The notes: generated by a model not told the origin, from the letters alone. 64,000 nucleotides of DNA from Ignavibacteria bacterium (GCA_036262055.1 DATAJP010000003.1:1039001-1103000), one strand, 5' to 3'. Counted from the stretch's first letter, positions 47,723-56,300 are shown. Numbers and translations are program-made.

Positions 47723-47936
47723 TCTGCTGTCCCGGTTTTATTGTTCTTTTAACAGCAAGCGGATTGATTTCAACCTTAATAGGCGAAGCTTTTACTGCCG
47801 TCTTGTTATTTCTTGACTGAAAAATTTTGAAGGGTAATTTAGATAATCCGAATACTCCCATAACCGAAACCCCAAAATATAAAAAGAATTTCTTCCTTTT
47901 TATTTTCTGCGGCTTACTTACTGATTTGTTTTCCAT
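47715..47936 (-). CDS. Small membrane protein between actA and actB
   Basis: 73 residues. One hydrophobic helix (about 17-33) between basic flanks KIKRKKFF and KIFQSRNNKT. No motif I recognise. It overlaps the actB start by 8 bases and follows actA by 57 bases, so it is certainly in the operon. It might be a small accessory subunit of ACIII, since the same slot in other ACIII operons is usually empty (from memory). Confidence 0.6.
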   Translation of the reverse strand: MENKSVSKPQKIKRKKFFLYFGVSVMGVFGLSKLPFKIFQSRNNKTAVKASPIKVEINPLAVKRTIKPGQQNG

Positions 47937-47993
47937 TAGGATGTAAAAGTCTTTACTATACTATTAAATAAATATATAAATCTGTTTTTTCTT

Positions 47994-48575
47994 CTACCTA
48001 TGACAAGCTGAACAATACTGAGGACCTTTTTTCAAGTTATCCTTAATAAGCTGAAACTCTGCTATATTATTCTGTGGATTTCTGTGGCAATCAAGACATG
48101 CTGCCATTGTGAATGAATTTACCTGCGCAATCTTTTCCATATTTTTTACATCACCATGACAGTTTGCGCAATCAATGCCTTTATTTACGTGAACGCTGTG
48201 ATTGAAATAAACAAAATCAGGAACTCTGTGGATTCTTTTCCACGGGATAGGCTTGCCTTCCTCATAATATTGAGTAAGTTTCTGAATTTCAGGTCTGTCT
48301 TTTCTTGCAAGCGTGTGACAATTCATACACACATCTGCTGAAGGAACATTAGCAAAGCTCGATTTCTCAACATTTGTGTGACAATATTTGCAATCAATCT
48401 GCATATCTCCTGCATGAAGCTTATGTGAATATAAAATCGGCTGGTCGGGTTGATATCCGATTCCATTTCTTTCCGCAAATGATGTATAATATGTGATTGT
48501 AAATACCGCCGCGGCAGTAAAGAGAATGATAGGAAGTCTGACTTTAAGGTTGTAGTCGAGAAGAAATCTTTTCAT
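47994..48575 (-). CDS. actA: Alternative complex III, subunit ActA, pentahaem cytochrome c
   Basis: 193 residues. One N-terminal helix (about 12-30). Five CxxCH sites: CKYCH, CMNCH, CANCH, CLDCH and CSACH, as for ActA. Additional His in LYSHKLHAGD and YFNHSVHVNKG are sixth ligands. It is the first gene of the operon; on the minus strand TAATTTTG stands at 48604-48597, a possible -7 element, but no clear -33 box accompanies it. Confidence 0.93.
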   Translation of the reverse strand: MKRFLLDYNLKVRLPIILFTAAAVFTITYYTSFAERNGIGYQPDQPILYSHKLHAGDMQIDCKYCHTNVEKSSFANVPSADVCMNCHTLARKDRPEIQKLTQYYEEGKPIPWKRIHRVPDFVYFNHSVHVNKGIDCANCHGDVKNMEKIAQVNSFTMAACLDCHRNPQNNIAEFQLIKDNLKKGPQYCSACHR

Positions 48576-48788
48576 AAGTTGAACTTATAAAAATAACAAA
48601 ATTATTTATAATATTAACAGATAAAATAAATCTCTTAGAGAAAAAATATTTATCTTGTGATATTCTTATTTATGAATTATACATTGCTCGAAACCCGACC
48701 ATCCGAGTCGGATTAATTTAAAAGTATTGATTTTAAGAACAAAAATTTTTATGGTTACATACCCTCAATAGAATCAAAGGAGAACTCT

Positions 48789-50117
48789 ATGAGAAAATTA
48801 ACCCCGCACTTCATCTTAAAATTCTTTACTTTTATTTTTTTATTAAACTCTCAAAATATTTTTTCACAAGTATACCAGTGGAGAGTAATCGAAACAGGAC
48901 CTACAGCATCAAGTACAAGATTTGAAGATGTGTATTTCATCAATAACAATACAGGTTGGATTATAGACATAGATGGGTTAGTTTATAAAACAAATAATGG
49001 AGGCAAAAATTGGTCGCAAATATACTCACAAGCTTTTGCAGGCTATAGAAGTATTGCATTTTTTGATTCATCATACGGAGTATTAGGAACATTAGACAGT
49101 GACAGCACTTTATTCACAACAACAAACGGCGGATTAAATTGGACATTAAATACAAACATAACAGGAACAATGCCGCACGGCATATGTGGAATAAGCATCG
49201 CAGGACCGAATCTTGTTTTTGCATCGGGAAGATATGATGGCTTCGCTACTGTAATAAAAAGCACTAACCGTGGAGTTACTTGGACTTCTTTAAATATTGA
49301 TAACAAAGCAACTTCATTAATTGATTGTTACTTTCAAAATGAAAATACAGGTTTTGTATGCGGAGGACTTGGTGGCGGTTTTTCATCGAGAAGAACCGTT
49401 ATACTACGAACAACAAATTCAGGGTTAACATGGGATTCAGTATATTTATCAACAACATCAGGTGAATGGGGATGGAAGTTCAGTTTTATAAATTCAACTA
49501 CAGGATATTGCTCAGTGGAAAGAAGTGGTACTGCAACTTATTATGCAAAAACAACCAACGGTGGTGCAAACTGGTTTCGTCAAAACTATAATTTTTTTCC
49601 TGTAGTTCAGGGAATTTGTTTTCTGAATGAAAATACCGGATGGGTTGGAGGAGGTCATGAATTTCCGCCGCCTTATTCAAATACATTTGGAACCACAAAC
49701 GGCGGAGTTACATGGGTCGGAGTTCCTAATTTACTAAACGTAAATGTATTTCAATTGCTTAGTGATACTCTTGGATTTGCAGTTGGAAACAGAGTTTACA
49801 GATATGGAAAAGACAGCATTGTGAATATTGAGAATATTTCAAACATCATTCCCACGAAGTTTGAGTTAAAACAAAATTATCCCAACCCGTTTAATCCCTC
49901 AACCAATTTCGAATTTCGGATTGCTGATTTCGGATTTGTAAAGTTAAAGATTTTCAATAATCTCGGCAAAGAAGTTGAGAGACTCGTTAATCAAAATTTA
50001 AATGCAGGTACATACAAAGTCCAATGGGATGCGTCTGAATATTCAAGCGGTGTTTATTATTATAAACTTGAAACAGAAAAATTTTCTGAAACAAAAAAGT
50101 TGCTGCTGATAAAATAA
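48789..50117 (+). CDS. Secreted YCF48/BNR-type beta-propeller with T9SS sorting domain
   Basis: 442 residues. Signal peptide at 1-26. Repeats of about 45 residues with FINNNTGWIID...VYKTNNGGKNWSQI, ENTGFVCGG..., TTNGGANWF, NENTGWVGGG and TTNGGVTWVG are Ycf48/sialidase-type propeller blades. From about 365 the T9SS domain: NYPNPFNPSTNFEFRI to the end KKLLLIK. Function as secreted binding protein. The ATG follows AAAGGAG (48777-48783), one of few Shine-Dalgarno sites in the window. Confidence 0.88.
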   Translation: MRKLTPHFILKFFTFIFLLNSQNIFSQVYQWRVIETGPTASSTRFEDVYFINNNTGWIIDIDGLVYKTNNGGKNWSQIYSQAFAGYRSIAFFDSSYGVLGTLDSDSTLFTTTNGGLNWTLNTNITGTMPHGICGISIAGPNLVFASGRYDGFATVIKSTNRGVTWTSLNIDNKATSLIDCYFQNENTGFVCGGLGGGFSSRRTVILRTTNSGLTWDSVYLSTTSGEWGWKFSFINSTTGYCSVERSGTATYYAKTTNGGANWFRQNYNFFPVVQGICFLNENTGWVGGGHEFPPPYSNTFGTTNGGVTWVGVPNLLNVNVFQLLSDTLGFAVGNRVYRYGKDSIVNIENISNIIPTKFELKQNYPNPFNPSTNFEFRIADFGFVKLKIFNNLGKEVERLVNQNLNAGTYKVQWDASEYSSGVYYYKLETEKFSETKKLLLIK

Positions 50118-50151
50118 CGGAGTTATTTTATTGCAGTCCCGCATTACGGGA
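50106..50151 (+). terminator. 3' hairpin pair overlapping the stop codon, shared with another T9SS gene
   Basis: First hairpin at 50106-50136: CTGATAAAATAAC / GTTATTTTAT-TG-CAG, which covers the stop codon. Second TCCCG-CATTA-CGGGA at 50137-50151. The block from 50101 to 50162 matches the 3' end of the T9SS gene at 53413 at about 53 of 62 bases. It may terminate or stabilise the message. Confidence 0.55.
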
Positions 50152-50171
50152 ATATTATTAAATTAAAAGAG

Positions 50172-50372
50172 TTGAATACAGTAAAAGCAAATTTAAAGTG
50201 CCCCGAGTGTAACAACATCACCCAGGAAACAATCCCTGATAATTGTTGTGTTTTCTTCTTTGAGTGTAAAAATTGTAATAAAATATTTAAGCCTTTAAAA
50301 AATGATTGTTGTGTGTTTTGCAGCTATTCAGATAAAAAATGTAAGTATGCTCAAAACTGTTGTGCAAACTGA
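50172..50372 (+). CDS. Small Cys-rich zinc-ribbon-like protein (GDCCVFCSY type)
   Basis: 66 residues with 12 Cys. CPECN and CKNCN form a zinc-ribbon-like pair, then NDCCVFCSYSDKKC and a final NCC. Small proteins with a GDCCV[FI]C[SA]Y motif are known next to heavy-metal transporters, without a determined function (from memory). The start is a TTG at 50172; no ATG is available upstream of CPEC. It faces the CDF-like transporter gene and is the first gene of the metal island. Confidence 0.7.
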   Translation: MNTVKANLKCPECNNITQETIPDNCCVFFFECKNCNKIFKPLKNDCCVFCSYSDKKCKYAQNCCAN

Positions 50373-50397
50373 TTTATCAGAGTATTTGTAATGCTCA

Positions 50398-51051
50398 TTA
50401 TGAGCAGCAATCAATTCCTTTAGCTTTTTGGAAGCATTCGCGTCCTTCAGTGACTGCAAAATAAACAATACCGAGCGTTCCCAACGCATCGATGTAGCCG
50501 ATTCCTGTTAATTCATATATAAAACTCGACACAAGCAAAACAATCGACATATAAATACAGGCACGAGTGCAATTTGAGTCTGCAAGAATCGGCTTTGAGT
50601 TAAGCTCTCTTCCGACTTTGTTTTTCCATAACATCAAAATTACCATTACTACAATAGAGATAAGCGAAATTACGACTCCCCAAAAAGTTGTTTCGGGTTT
50701 TCTGCCTTCAATTAAATTTGCAGCAGCGCCAACGAGCAATCCCGCAGATAAAATATAAAATGCTACTCCTGTTATTTTCAGTGCAGTAACTTCAAACGGT
50801 CCTTTATGGCTTTTCGGATTGTTACGCATTCTTAAAATCATCACTGCAATGCCGACACCCGACAAGCTTTCTATGAAGCTGTCAACTCCAAACCCGAACA
50901 GCGCTAAGCTGTCATCCTGATAACCCAAATAAGTGGAAATTATTCCTTCGGCAATGTTATAAAAAATCGTGAACAAGCTGAGATAAAAGGCGATGTTATA
51001 TAACTTGTCGTGACGTGATATACTTTCAGGTATGGAATTAGAAATTTGCAT
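50398..51051 (-). CDS. Cation-diffusion-facilitator-like transporter, short form
   Basis: 217 residues, about six helices. GFGVDSFIESLSGVGIAVMILRMR in the second span and ADSNCTRACIYMSIVL in the fifth correspond to the CDF metal sites, but the usual His/Asp quartet is altered and Cys is present in the second (NCTRAC). No cytoplasmic C-terminal domain; it ends IDCCS. Likely exports or imports a soft metal. Lies between the Cys-rich 66-residue protein and the TonB receptor. Confidence 0.72.
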   Translation of the reverse strand: MQISNSIPESISRHDKLYNIAFYLSLFTIFYNIAEGIISTYLGYQDDSLALFGFGVDSFIESLSGVGIAVMILRMRNNPKSHKGPFEVTALKITGVAFYILSAGLLVGAAANLIEGRKPETTFWGVVISLISIVVMVILMLWKNKVGRELNSKPILADSNCTRACIYMSIVLLVSSFIYELTGIGYIDALGTLGIVYFAVTEGRECFQKAKGIDCCS

Positions 51052-51062
51052 ATTGCAAAGAC

Positions 51063-51122
51063 GGGATTCTTCGCTTCGCTCAGAATGACATAAAAATATT
51101 CCCCCTTAGTAAATAAAGGGGG
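51063..51122. repeat. Dispersed repeat half and adjacent CCCCCTT hairpin
   Basis: GGGATTCTTCGC...AGAATGAC at 51063-51089, half of the dispersed element, followed by CCCCCTT...AAGGGGG (51101-51122), a 7-bp hairpin. The second could terminate the TonB receptor gene on the minus strand, though its T run is broken. Confidence 0.65.
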
Positions 51123-51141
51123 AAAAAGGGGGTGTTAAAAT

Positions 51142-53367
51142 TTAGTTCAGCTTAAACCTTGCGCCGACATAAAACTCTCTTCCCTTTGTCGGACCCCAGT
51201 TAAAGCTCGTATCAAAATATTGACCGAAAGGATTTTCTGCGCTGATAATAGGATTTGACTGTTTGTAATTCAAAATATTTTCAACCCCGGAATAAATTTC
51301 ATAATTTGAAATCCTGAAAGTAAGCTGCGAATTTATCATTCCGAATGCATCCGAATAATCCGGTCGCTGATATTGCACCGGGTTATCTTTTGTCGAAGGC
51401 AGTCTTTGTTTCCCAAAATACTGCGCGCTTCCTGAAAACATCCACATTTTTCCGGGAGTTTCATAGGTTAAGCTGAAAAGTCCTCTGTGCTTTGCATTAA
51501 ATGGCATTTCATTTTTGACACCGTTCTTAAAATAATAAACATCGAGATAATTATAGCTTAACTTTCCGTCAAACTCTTCTGAAATGTTAAATGTGATTTC
51601 ACTCTGGAAACTGTTTGATACTGAAGACTCACTGCTATTATAAAATATAACTTGTCCGGGAACTTCATCATAATCCGCAACAAACTGGTCTGTGAAAGTC
51701 GTTCTGTAAAAATCCAAAGCTACATCAAAATCAATTTCATCAATCACGATTTCTCTTGTTAAGCTCACTCCCCAGTTAATGGATTTTTCACCTTTTATGA
51801 ATTGCGGGAATATTATGTCTTTACCCGTTGCAAACAAATTTTGATTTTCTGCAAAAAGCTTTGGAGTTCTGAACCCGCTTCCGACCGAACCTCGTAAAAC
51901 GGTCTGCTCATCAATTCCGTATTTAAACATAAATCTCGGAGTCAAAATAGTCCCGTAATTACTATTAAAATCAACTCTCACTCCCGGTACCAAGTCAAGC
52001 TTCTCATGAATCACTTCAAATTTATTTTCAGCAAACAAACCCGGAATGCTTTCCTCAAACTTATAGCTTCCGTTATAAGTTTTTGAATACGGATTTTCAC
52101 TAAATAAAATATCTTCGTTTAAGTCCTGATGTCTGTAATTAAATCCTACTTTTAAATTACTATGCTCCAAATAAAAATAATCAAATAGCACATTAACATA
52201 TAAATCTCTCTGAAACGCATTATAGTCAGTCAATCCGAATATTGAACGTTGCCTGTGGTCACTCCAGCCAATCTGAGCAACGATTGAATTCTCACTCCCT
52301 AGTCTTTTGTTAAGTCGTCCTGTAAATTCATTTCTTATTGTTTTAATTGTCTGTCCATAAATCCCGCTCGTTGCATTATCTTCATTAAAGTTTTTTTGTC
52401 CGCCGATTCTTTTTTCATCAAGATACCTGAACGCGACGTTTCCGCTCCATTCATTATCTTCAGGATTACCGACATTCCATCTGTTATAAAATGAGTATCT
52501 TGTAATTAAAGGAAGATCAAGAAATCCATCATCATTATTATCAATGCGGTTTGCTTTCTGTACGGAATGAAAAGCAAGCAAAGCAGAAATCATTTTATCG
52601 AATTTCTGTTTGCCGTTTACGTTGATGTGTTTTTCAAGATAGCTGTTAGTATATGCATTTAAGAAAAATTTATCGCTCGACTCGGGTTCTTTCATTATAA
52701 CGTTTATGATACCACTTATAGATTCATAACCCTGCAAAACAGAATTGGAACCTTTTGCAACAGTAATTGCATTGATCATCGTTCCCGAAATGGAGCTTAA
52801 ACCATATACAGATGAAAGACCGTTGAGCAAAGGGATGCCTTCCTTAAGCGTTAATGTATAAACACCGTCCGTTCCGAGAAGCTTCAAGTCCTTACTGTCG
52901 GTAACGACATCGGATACGCTTACTTCTATATTTCCGCTTGTCCCGAAACATCCGCTTAAGTCGCAGCACGCTGCTTTTTCCAAATCGTGCTGGTCTATTG
53001 CTTCGGTTTTTTCAATTTTTTCTTTTGCTAAATCTTTATCTGACTTATCCTTTACAACTATTTCACCGGTTTGGTAATCGCGCAGTCTTATTATTTTATA
53101 CTTTTCATTTGTTATCGCAACCGTATCGGTAAAATATCCTGACAATCTAATAACAAGACGCTTATCTGCAATATCCTGCGTAGTAATTTCAAACTTTCCT
53201 TCAATGTCAGATACCGCAAATATTTCAGTATTAATCCATTGAATCCTTGCATCCGGCAAAACTTCTTTTTCATCCGATGCGAGGACAACTTTTCCTTTTA
53301 AGGTCTGTGCCTGAACACCGGCAGAAATAAATAAAAATAATAATATGTATAAAATTTTTGTTTTCAT
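51142..53367 (-). CDS. TonB-dependent outer-membrane receptor, probable metal receptor
   Basis: 741 residues. Signal peptide at 1-20 (VQAQ), carboxypeptidase-like regulatory domain (about 22-100), plug (about 125-235) and 22-strand barrel. The plug starts with LEKAACCDLSGCFGTSGNIEVS, with Cys134, 135 and 140. A KAACC-x-LS motif at this site occurs in receptors next to HMA proteins in Bacteroidetes (from memory) and suggests metal capture. The neighbours, CDF-like, HMA and YHS proteins, support metal. Ends in a barrel strand VGARFKLN. Confidence 0.88.
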   Translation of the reverse strand: MKTKILYILLFLFISAGVQAQTLKGKVVLASDEKEVLPDARIQWINTEIFAVSDIEGKFEITTQDIADKRLVIRLSGYFTDTVAITNEKYKIIRLRDYQTGEIVVKDKSDKDLAKEKIEKTEAIDQHDLEKAACCDLSGCFGTSGNIEVSVSDVVTDSKDLKLLGTDGVYTLTLKEGIPLLNGLSSVYGLSSISGTMINAITVAKGSNSVLQGYESISGIINVIMKEPESSDKFFLNAYTNSYLEKHINVNGKQKFDKMISALLAFHSVQKANRIDNNDDGFLDLPLITRYSFYNRWNVGNPEDNEWSGNVAFRYLDEKRIGGQKNFNEDNATSGIYGQTIKTIRNEFTGRLNKRLGSENSIVAQIGWSDHRQRSIFGLTDYNAFQRDLYVNVLFDYFYLEHSNLKVGFNYRHQDLNEDILFSENPYSKTYNGSYKFEESIPGLFAENKFEVIHEKLDLVPGVRVDFNSNYGTILTPRFMFKYGIDEQTVLRGSVGSGFRTPKLFAENQNLFATGKDIIFPQFIKGEKSINWGVSLTREIVIDEIDFDVALDFYRTTFTDQFVADYDEVPGQVIFYNSSESSVSNSFQSEITFNISEEFDGKLSYNYLDVYYFKNGVKNEMPFNAKHRGLFSLTYETPGKMWMFSGSAQYFGKQRLPSTKDNPVQYQRPDYSDAFGMINSQLTFRISNYEIYSGVENILNYKQSNPIISAENPFGQYFDTSFNWGPTKGREFYVGARFKLN

Positions 53368-53376
53368 TTTATTAAA

Positions 53377-53430
53377 ATTCCCGCAATGCCAAACTGCAAT
53401 AAAATAATTCCACTATTTTATCAGCAGCAT
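53377..53430 (-). repeat. 3' module shared with the T9SS gene at 48789
   Basis: On the minus strand the final codons and 45 bases of trailer of the gene at 53413 repeat the sequence at 50101-50162. Hairpin ATAAAATA/TATTTTAT with flanking CTG/CAG at 53394-53424. The TonB receptor gene starts 10 bases further on. Confidence 0.6.
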
Positions 53431-55059
53431 TTTTTTTGTTTCGCTAAAATTGTTTGTTTTAAGTTCATAAAAATAAACCCCGCTTGAATAATTTGATGCA
53501 TCCCAACTAACTTTATATGCTCCTGCGTTTAGTTGCTCATTTACTAAAACAGCTAACTCTTTTCCTGACATATCATATATAATTAATTTCACATTTGACG
53601 TTTCACGTTTGACGTTTGACGGAACATAAAATTCTATATTAGTAGAGGGATTAAACGGGTTCGGATAATTCTGTTTCAATAAGAATTTATCCGGAATATT
53701 ATTTGAAATATTTTCAACACTTACATTTTGTGAATACTTTAGGGTTGCAAAATCATAATCCGTTCCGGGATTAAAGCTGATGCCCGTTACAAATAAATCA
53801 TTTCTGTTATTTATTCTCACGGCATAAACAAAATCTTCAGGGTTCGGTGCGTGGTGATAAATATCCTGCCATAGCAAATTTCCTGCGGGACTGTATTTTA
53901 GAATTTTGTAAGCTAATTTTATTCCGCCAATATCCGCCGCACCGCCTACATATACATTGTTAAAAGCATCAGTCGTAATGCTCATTCCCTGGTCAATACC
54001 GTTGGAATCAGAATTCCAGATTCTGTTCCACAGTAAATCACCGTTTGGACTGTATTTCAATGTTACAATGTCTTCCGTTCCGAGCGAATCACCGTGACGG
54101 CTGCTGCCTGTTACCAAAATATTATTTTGAGTATCAACACAAACATCAAAAGGAAAATCATAATGATTGCCAGAGCCGTTAAAAATTTTTAACCAATTAT
54201 GATTTGATATTGAAATACTGTCGCACTTTATCACCATAAAGTTCACACTACCTAAAGAATCCGGGTGTACTACGCTTGTAAGATATATGAGATTTTTATA
54301 ATTATCGGTTATTAATTTTATTAATTTACTTGGAGTTTCATAACCTAAAAAGCCATTGGAACTCCCATCTAAGTTATATCTTAAAAATCCAACGGTTGTA
54401 ATGTTAGTTGAATAAGTTATATTACAACCAACCGTAATCTTAGAAGAGCCATTTACAACAAGATTGATGCCCTCATAATTATTCTGTCCGCTGCCCGCAC
54501 TTTTATCCCATTGAAAAACTCCTCCGGAATTGTAACACCAGAGAAACATTTCATTATATCCTGATGCGTTACGTCCGTTGCCGGTTACATATACTCTATC
54601 ATTATATAGAGCGATATCGGAACCGACAAAATTAGAATAATTAACTTTTGTAAATATCTTTGACCAATTCAGATTCCCCGTTCCGTCAACTTTCAATGTA
54701 ATCATCTTGTTATCACTTCCGCCTTCAGTCGTGAAACCGCATATATAAGAATTATTCATTTCATCCTTATAAACTGCACGCGTTTGGTCATAGCTGTTCT
54801 CACCAAAATTAAATTTTTTATTCCATACTATTCCGCCCGAAGAGTTATATTTAACAACTGTAATATCGGTTGCTGTGCCTGTATTAAAGGAAGTGCCGTA
54901 AACAAAAACGTTTCCGCTGTCATCAGGAATAATGTCGCAGACTATGTCATAACTGTTTGCGGTGCCGTTATATCTCTGCACCCAGTCGCGATTTATCTGC
55001 GCGTAAACGGATGAAGCAATAAAAAGTAATGTTAATGTAATGAGTAAAAGTTTTTTCAT
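53413..55059 (-). CDS. Secreted SBBP-repeat beta-propeller with T9SS sorting domain
   Basis: 548 residues. Signal peptide at 1-20. Repeats of the SBBP type: GNVFVYGTSFNTGTATDITVVKYNSSG, NNILVTGSSRHGD, FNNVYVGGAADIGG, DLFVTGISFNPGTDYDFATLKYS. The sorting domain starts at about 462 with NYPNPFNPSTNIEFYV and carries an extra loop SNVKRETSNVK, coded by four 7-bp tandem units (53594-53621), and ends KKMLLIK. The function is unknown; placed in the metal island between the TonB and HMA genes. Confidence 0.86.
   Translation of the reverse strand: MKKLLLITLTLLFIASSVYAQINRDWVQRYNGTANSYDIVCDIIPDDSGNVFVYGTSFNTGTATDITVVKYNSSGGIVWNKKFNFGENSYDQTRAVYKDEMNNSYICGFTTEGGSDNKMITLKVDGTGNLNWSKIFTKVNYSNFVGSDIALYNDRVYVTGNGRNASGYNEMFLWCYNSGGVFQWDKSAGSGQNNYEGINLVVNGSSKITVGCNITYSTNITTVGFLRYNLDGSSNGFLGYETPSKLIKLITDNYKNLIYLTSVVHPDSLGSVNFMVIKCDSISISNHNWLKIFNGSGNHYDFPFDVCVDTQNNILVTGSSRHGDSLGTEDIVTLKYSPNGDLLWNRIWNSDSNGIDQGMSITTDAFNNVYVGGAADIGGIKLAYKILKYSPAGNLLWQDIYHHAPNPEDFVYAVRINNRNDLFVTGISFNPGTDYDFATLKYSQNVSVENISNNIPDKFLLKQNYPNPFNPSTNIEFYVPSNVKRETSNVKLIIYDMSGKELAVLVNEQLNAGAYKVSWDASNYSSGVYFYELKTNNFSETKKMLLIK
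53594..53621. repeat. Four 7-bp tandem units inside a T9SS sorting domain
   Basis: Plus strand units TTTGACG, TTTCACG, TTTGACG, TTTGACG. As the unit is not a multiple of three, the four copies are read in different frames and code SNVKRETSNVK. Confidence 0.75.
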
Positions 55060-55067
55060 AAAAAAAT

Positions 55068-55089
55068 AAAACCGGCTTGCACCGGTTTT
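55068..55089 (-). terminator. Terminator after the HMA protein gene
   Basis: AAAACCGG-CTTGCA-CCGGTTTT, 8-bp stem extended by A/T pairs, T run on the minus strand. Lies between the HMA gene and the SBBP gene, separating the two units. Confidence 0.9.
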
Positions 55090-55110
55090 ATTTTAGTTAA
55101 TATTAAGAGT

Positions 55111-55572
55111 TTATATTTTCTTAGCCGAAATAACATTAACGGATTTTCCCGAAACATTTACCATGCCGGTAATATTTAACTCGTCACCGTCTTTGTAATC
55201 TCCATTCAGGTTTTTAATCATCAAATCGGGTGTATTCCCGGTTACAAGTTTGAACCCACCGTTGTTATCCGACACAATTTTTCCCGATGCAATTATCTTA
55301 ATGTCGCGCAAAGTAAAACCGCCGTCATTTATTGCATCTGCAATGCTTGAGATTACTATATTAGAGCCTGTCTTAAATGTAAGGTCAAAAGTAGTTGCTT
55401 TTATGTTTGTCTTAACTGATTTCACAAAGTCGAGAGATTTCAATTCTCCCTCTACTCCCTTAGCGCAAAGCGAGCACGTAAAGCCGTCAACGCCTACCGT
55501 TGCTTTGGTAACCTGTGCGCTTGCAATGCCGGTTGTCAGGAAAAGGATTATTATAAATATTAATTTTTTCAT
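55111..55572 (-). CDS. Secreted heavy-metal-associated (HMA) protein
   Basis: 153 residues. Signal peptide at 1-19 (ASAQ). HMA domain at about 21-90 with Cys33 and Cys36 in GFTCSLCAKGVE, which bind Cu(I) or Zn. The C-terminal part (about 90-153) is a small beta domain with DGDELNITGMVNVSGKSVNVIS, OB-like. It would be a periplasmic metal carrier, probably partner of the TonB receptor with the CC motif. Confidence 0.85.
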   Translation of the reverse strand: MKKLIFIIILFLTTGIASAQVTKATVGVDGFTCSLCAKGVEGELKSLDFVKSVKTNIKATTFDLTFKTGSNIVISSIADAINDGGFTLRDIKIIASGKIVSDNNGGFKLVTGNTPDLMIKNLNGDYKDGDELNITGMVNVSGKSVNVISAKKI

Positions 55573-55594
55573 TTTATGATTATGTAGAAACCAC

Positions 55595-55614
55595 CCGCAT
55601 GAAATTATGCGGGC
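55595..55614 (-). terminator. Hairpin after the Cys-rich YHS gene
   Basis: CCCGCAT-GAAATT-ATGCGGG, 7 bp, with two more G-C pairs outside one mismatch (55592-55617). Read on the minus strand it is followed by GGTTTCT, a weak T run. Confidence 0.6.
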
Positions 55615-55637
55615 GGCTTAGGATTAATTATTTAATT

Positions 55638-56213
55638 TTAATGATGACCTTCATGTTTGCTTTCTTTTTCAACGCTTCCATTCATGTATTTTTCAGGGTT
55701 TGCTTTGAACTTGTCATCACATCCTGCGCAGCAGAAATAATATTTCACACCGTCAACAACCGTTGAGACATCTTTTTTTGCAGCGCCTTCCATAACAGGA
55801 CATTGAATTTCATCTTTCAAATAATTCATGGGCTCGGCTTTGAATTCTTCAATGCATCCCGCGCAGCAAAATTTATATTCTTTGCCGAGATAAGTGAATC
55901 CTACGCCTTTGCCGCTTTCAAGCGGCTCTCCAGATACCATGCAGATAGCAGAATCAGGGCTCATTGTTTCAATTCCTTGTGAAGTTCCGTCTGAATTATG
56001 CGGCATTGAACAATTTGAAGATGTACAGCAAGATGAACAATCTGCGCAGTTTTCGCAATTTCCTTGAGAACAGCAATTCCCGCAATCAGTACATACACAT
56101 TGAGCGCAGCAGCATGAATTTATATACTCAACTTTTGCATTTGAATTATTTACAAATGATAAAGTTGCAATTGCAATGAATGCAATCAACGATAAAAATA
56201 TTTTCTTTTTCAT
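55638..56213 (-). CDS. Exported Cys-rich protein with two YHS/TRASH-like domains
   Basis: 191 residues. Signal peptide at 1-26. Residues 34-68 hold 14 Cys (34, 35, 36, 39, 41, 44, 47, 48, 53, 56, 59, 62, 63, 68), metallothionein-like. Two YHS/TRASH-like domains follow: CMVSGEPLESG...YKFCCAGCIEEFKAEP (91-128) and CPVMEGA...YYFCCAGCDDKFKANP (138-173). The end KHEGHH is His-rich. YHS domains bind metals such as copper. I infer a periplasmic metal buffer. Follows the CC-rich small protein gene in the same direction. Confidence 0.85.
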   Translation of the reverse strand: MKKKIFLSLIAFIAIATLSFVNNSNAKVEYINSCCCAQCVCTDCGNCCSQGNCENCADCSSCCTSSNCSMPHNSDGTSQGIETMSPDSAICMVSGEPLESGKGVGFTYLGKEYKFCCAGCIEEFKAEPMNYLKDEIQCPVMEGAAKKDVSTVVDGVKYYFCCAGCDDKFKANPEKYMNGSVEKESKHEGHH

Positions 56214-56249
56214 TATATGTTTTTATTAAAATTTAAAATTATAATATGC

Positions 56250-56273
56250 CGGATAATCTAATTGAATTATCCG
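56250..56273. other. Inverted repeat between the two Cys-rich genes
   Basis: CGGATAAT (56250-56257) and ATTATCCG (56266-56273), an 8-bp perfect stem with an 8-base loop. Could be a weak terminator for the gene at 56301-56711 or an operator before the YHS gene. Confidence 0.45.
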
Positions 56274-56300
56274 TTATTAAAAATTGAAAAGGAAAATTTT

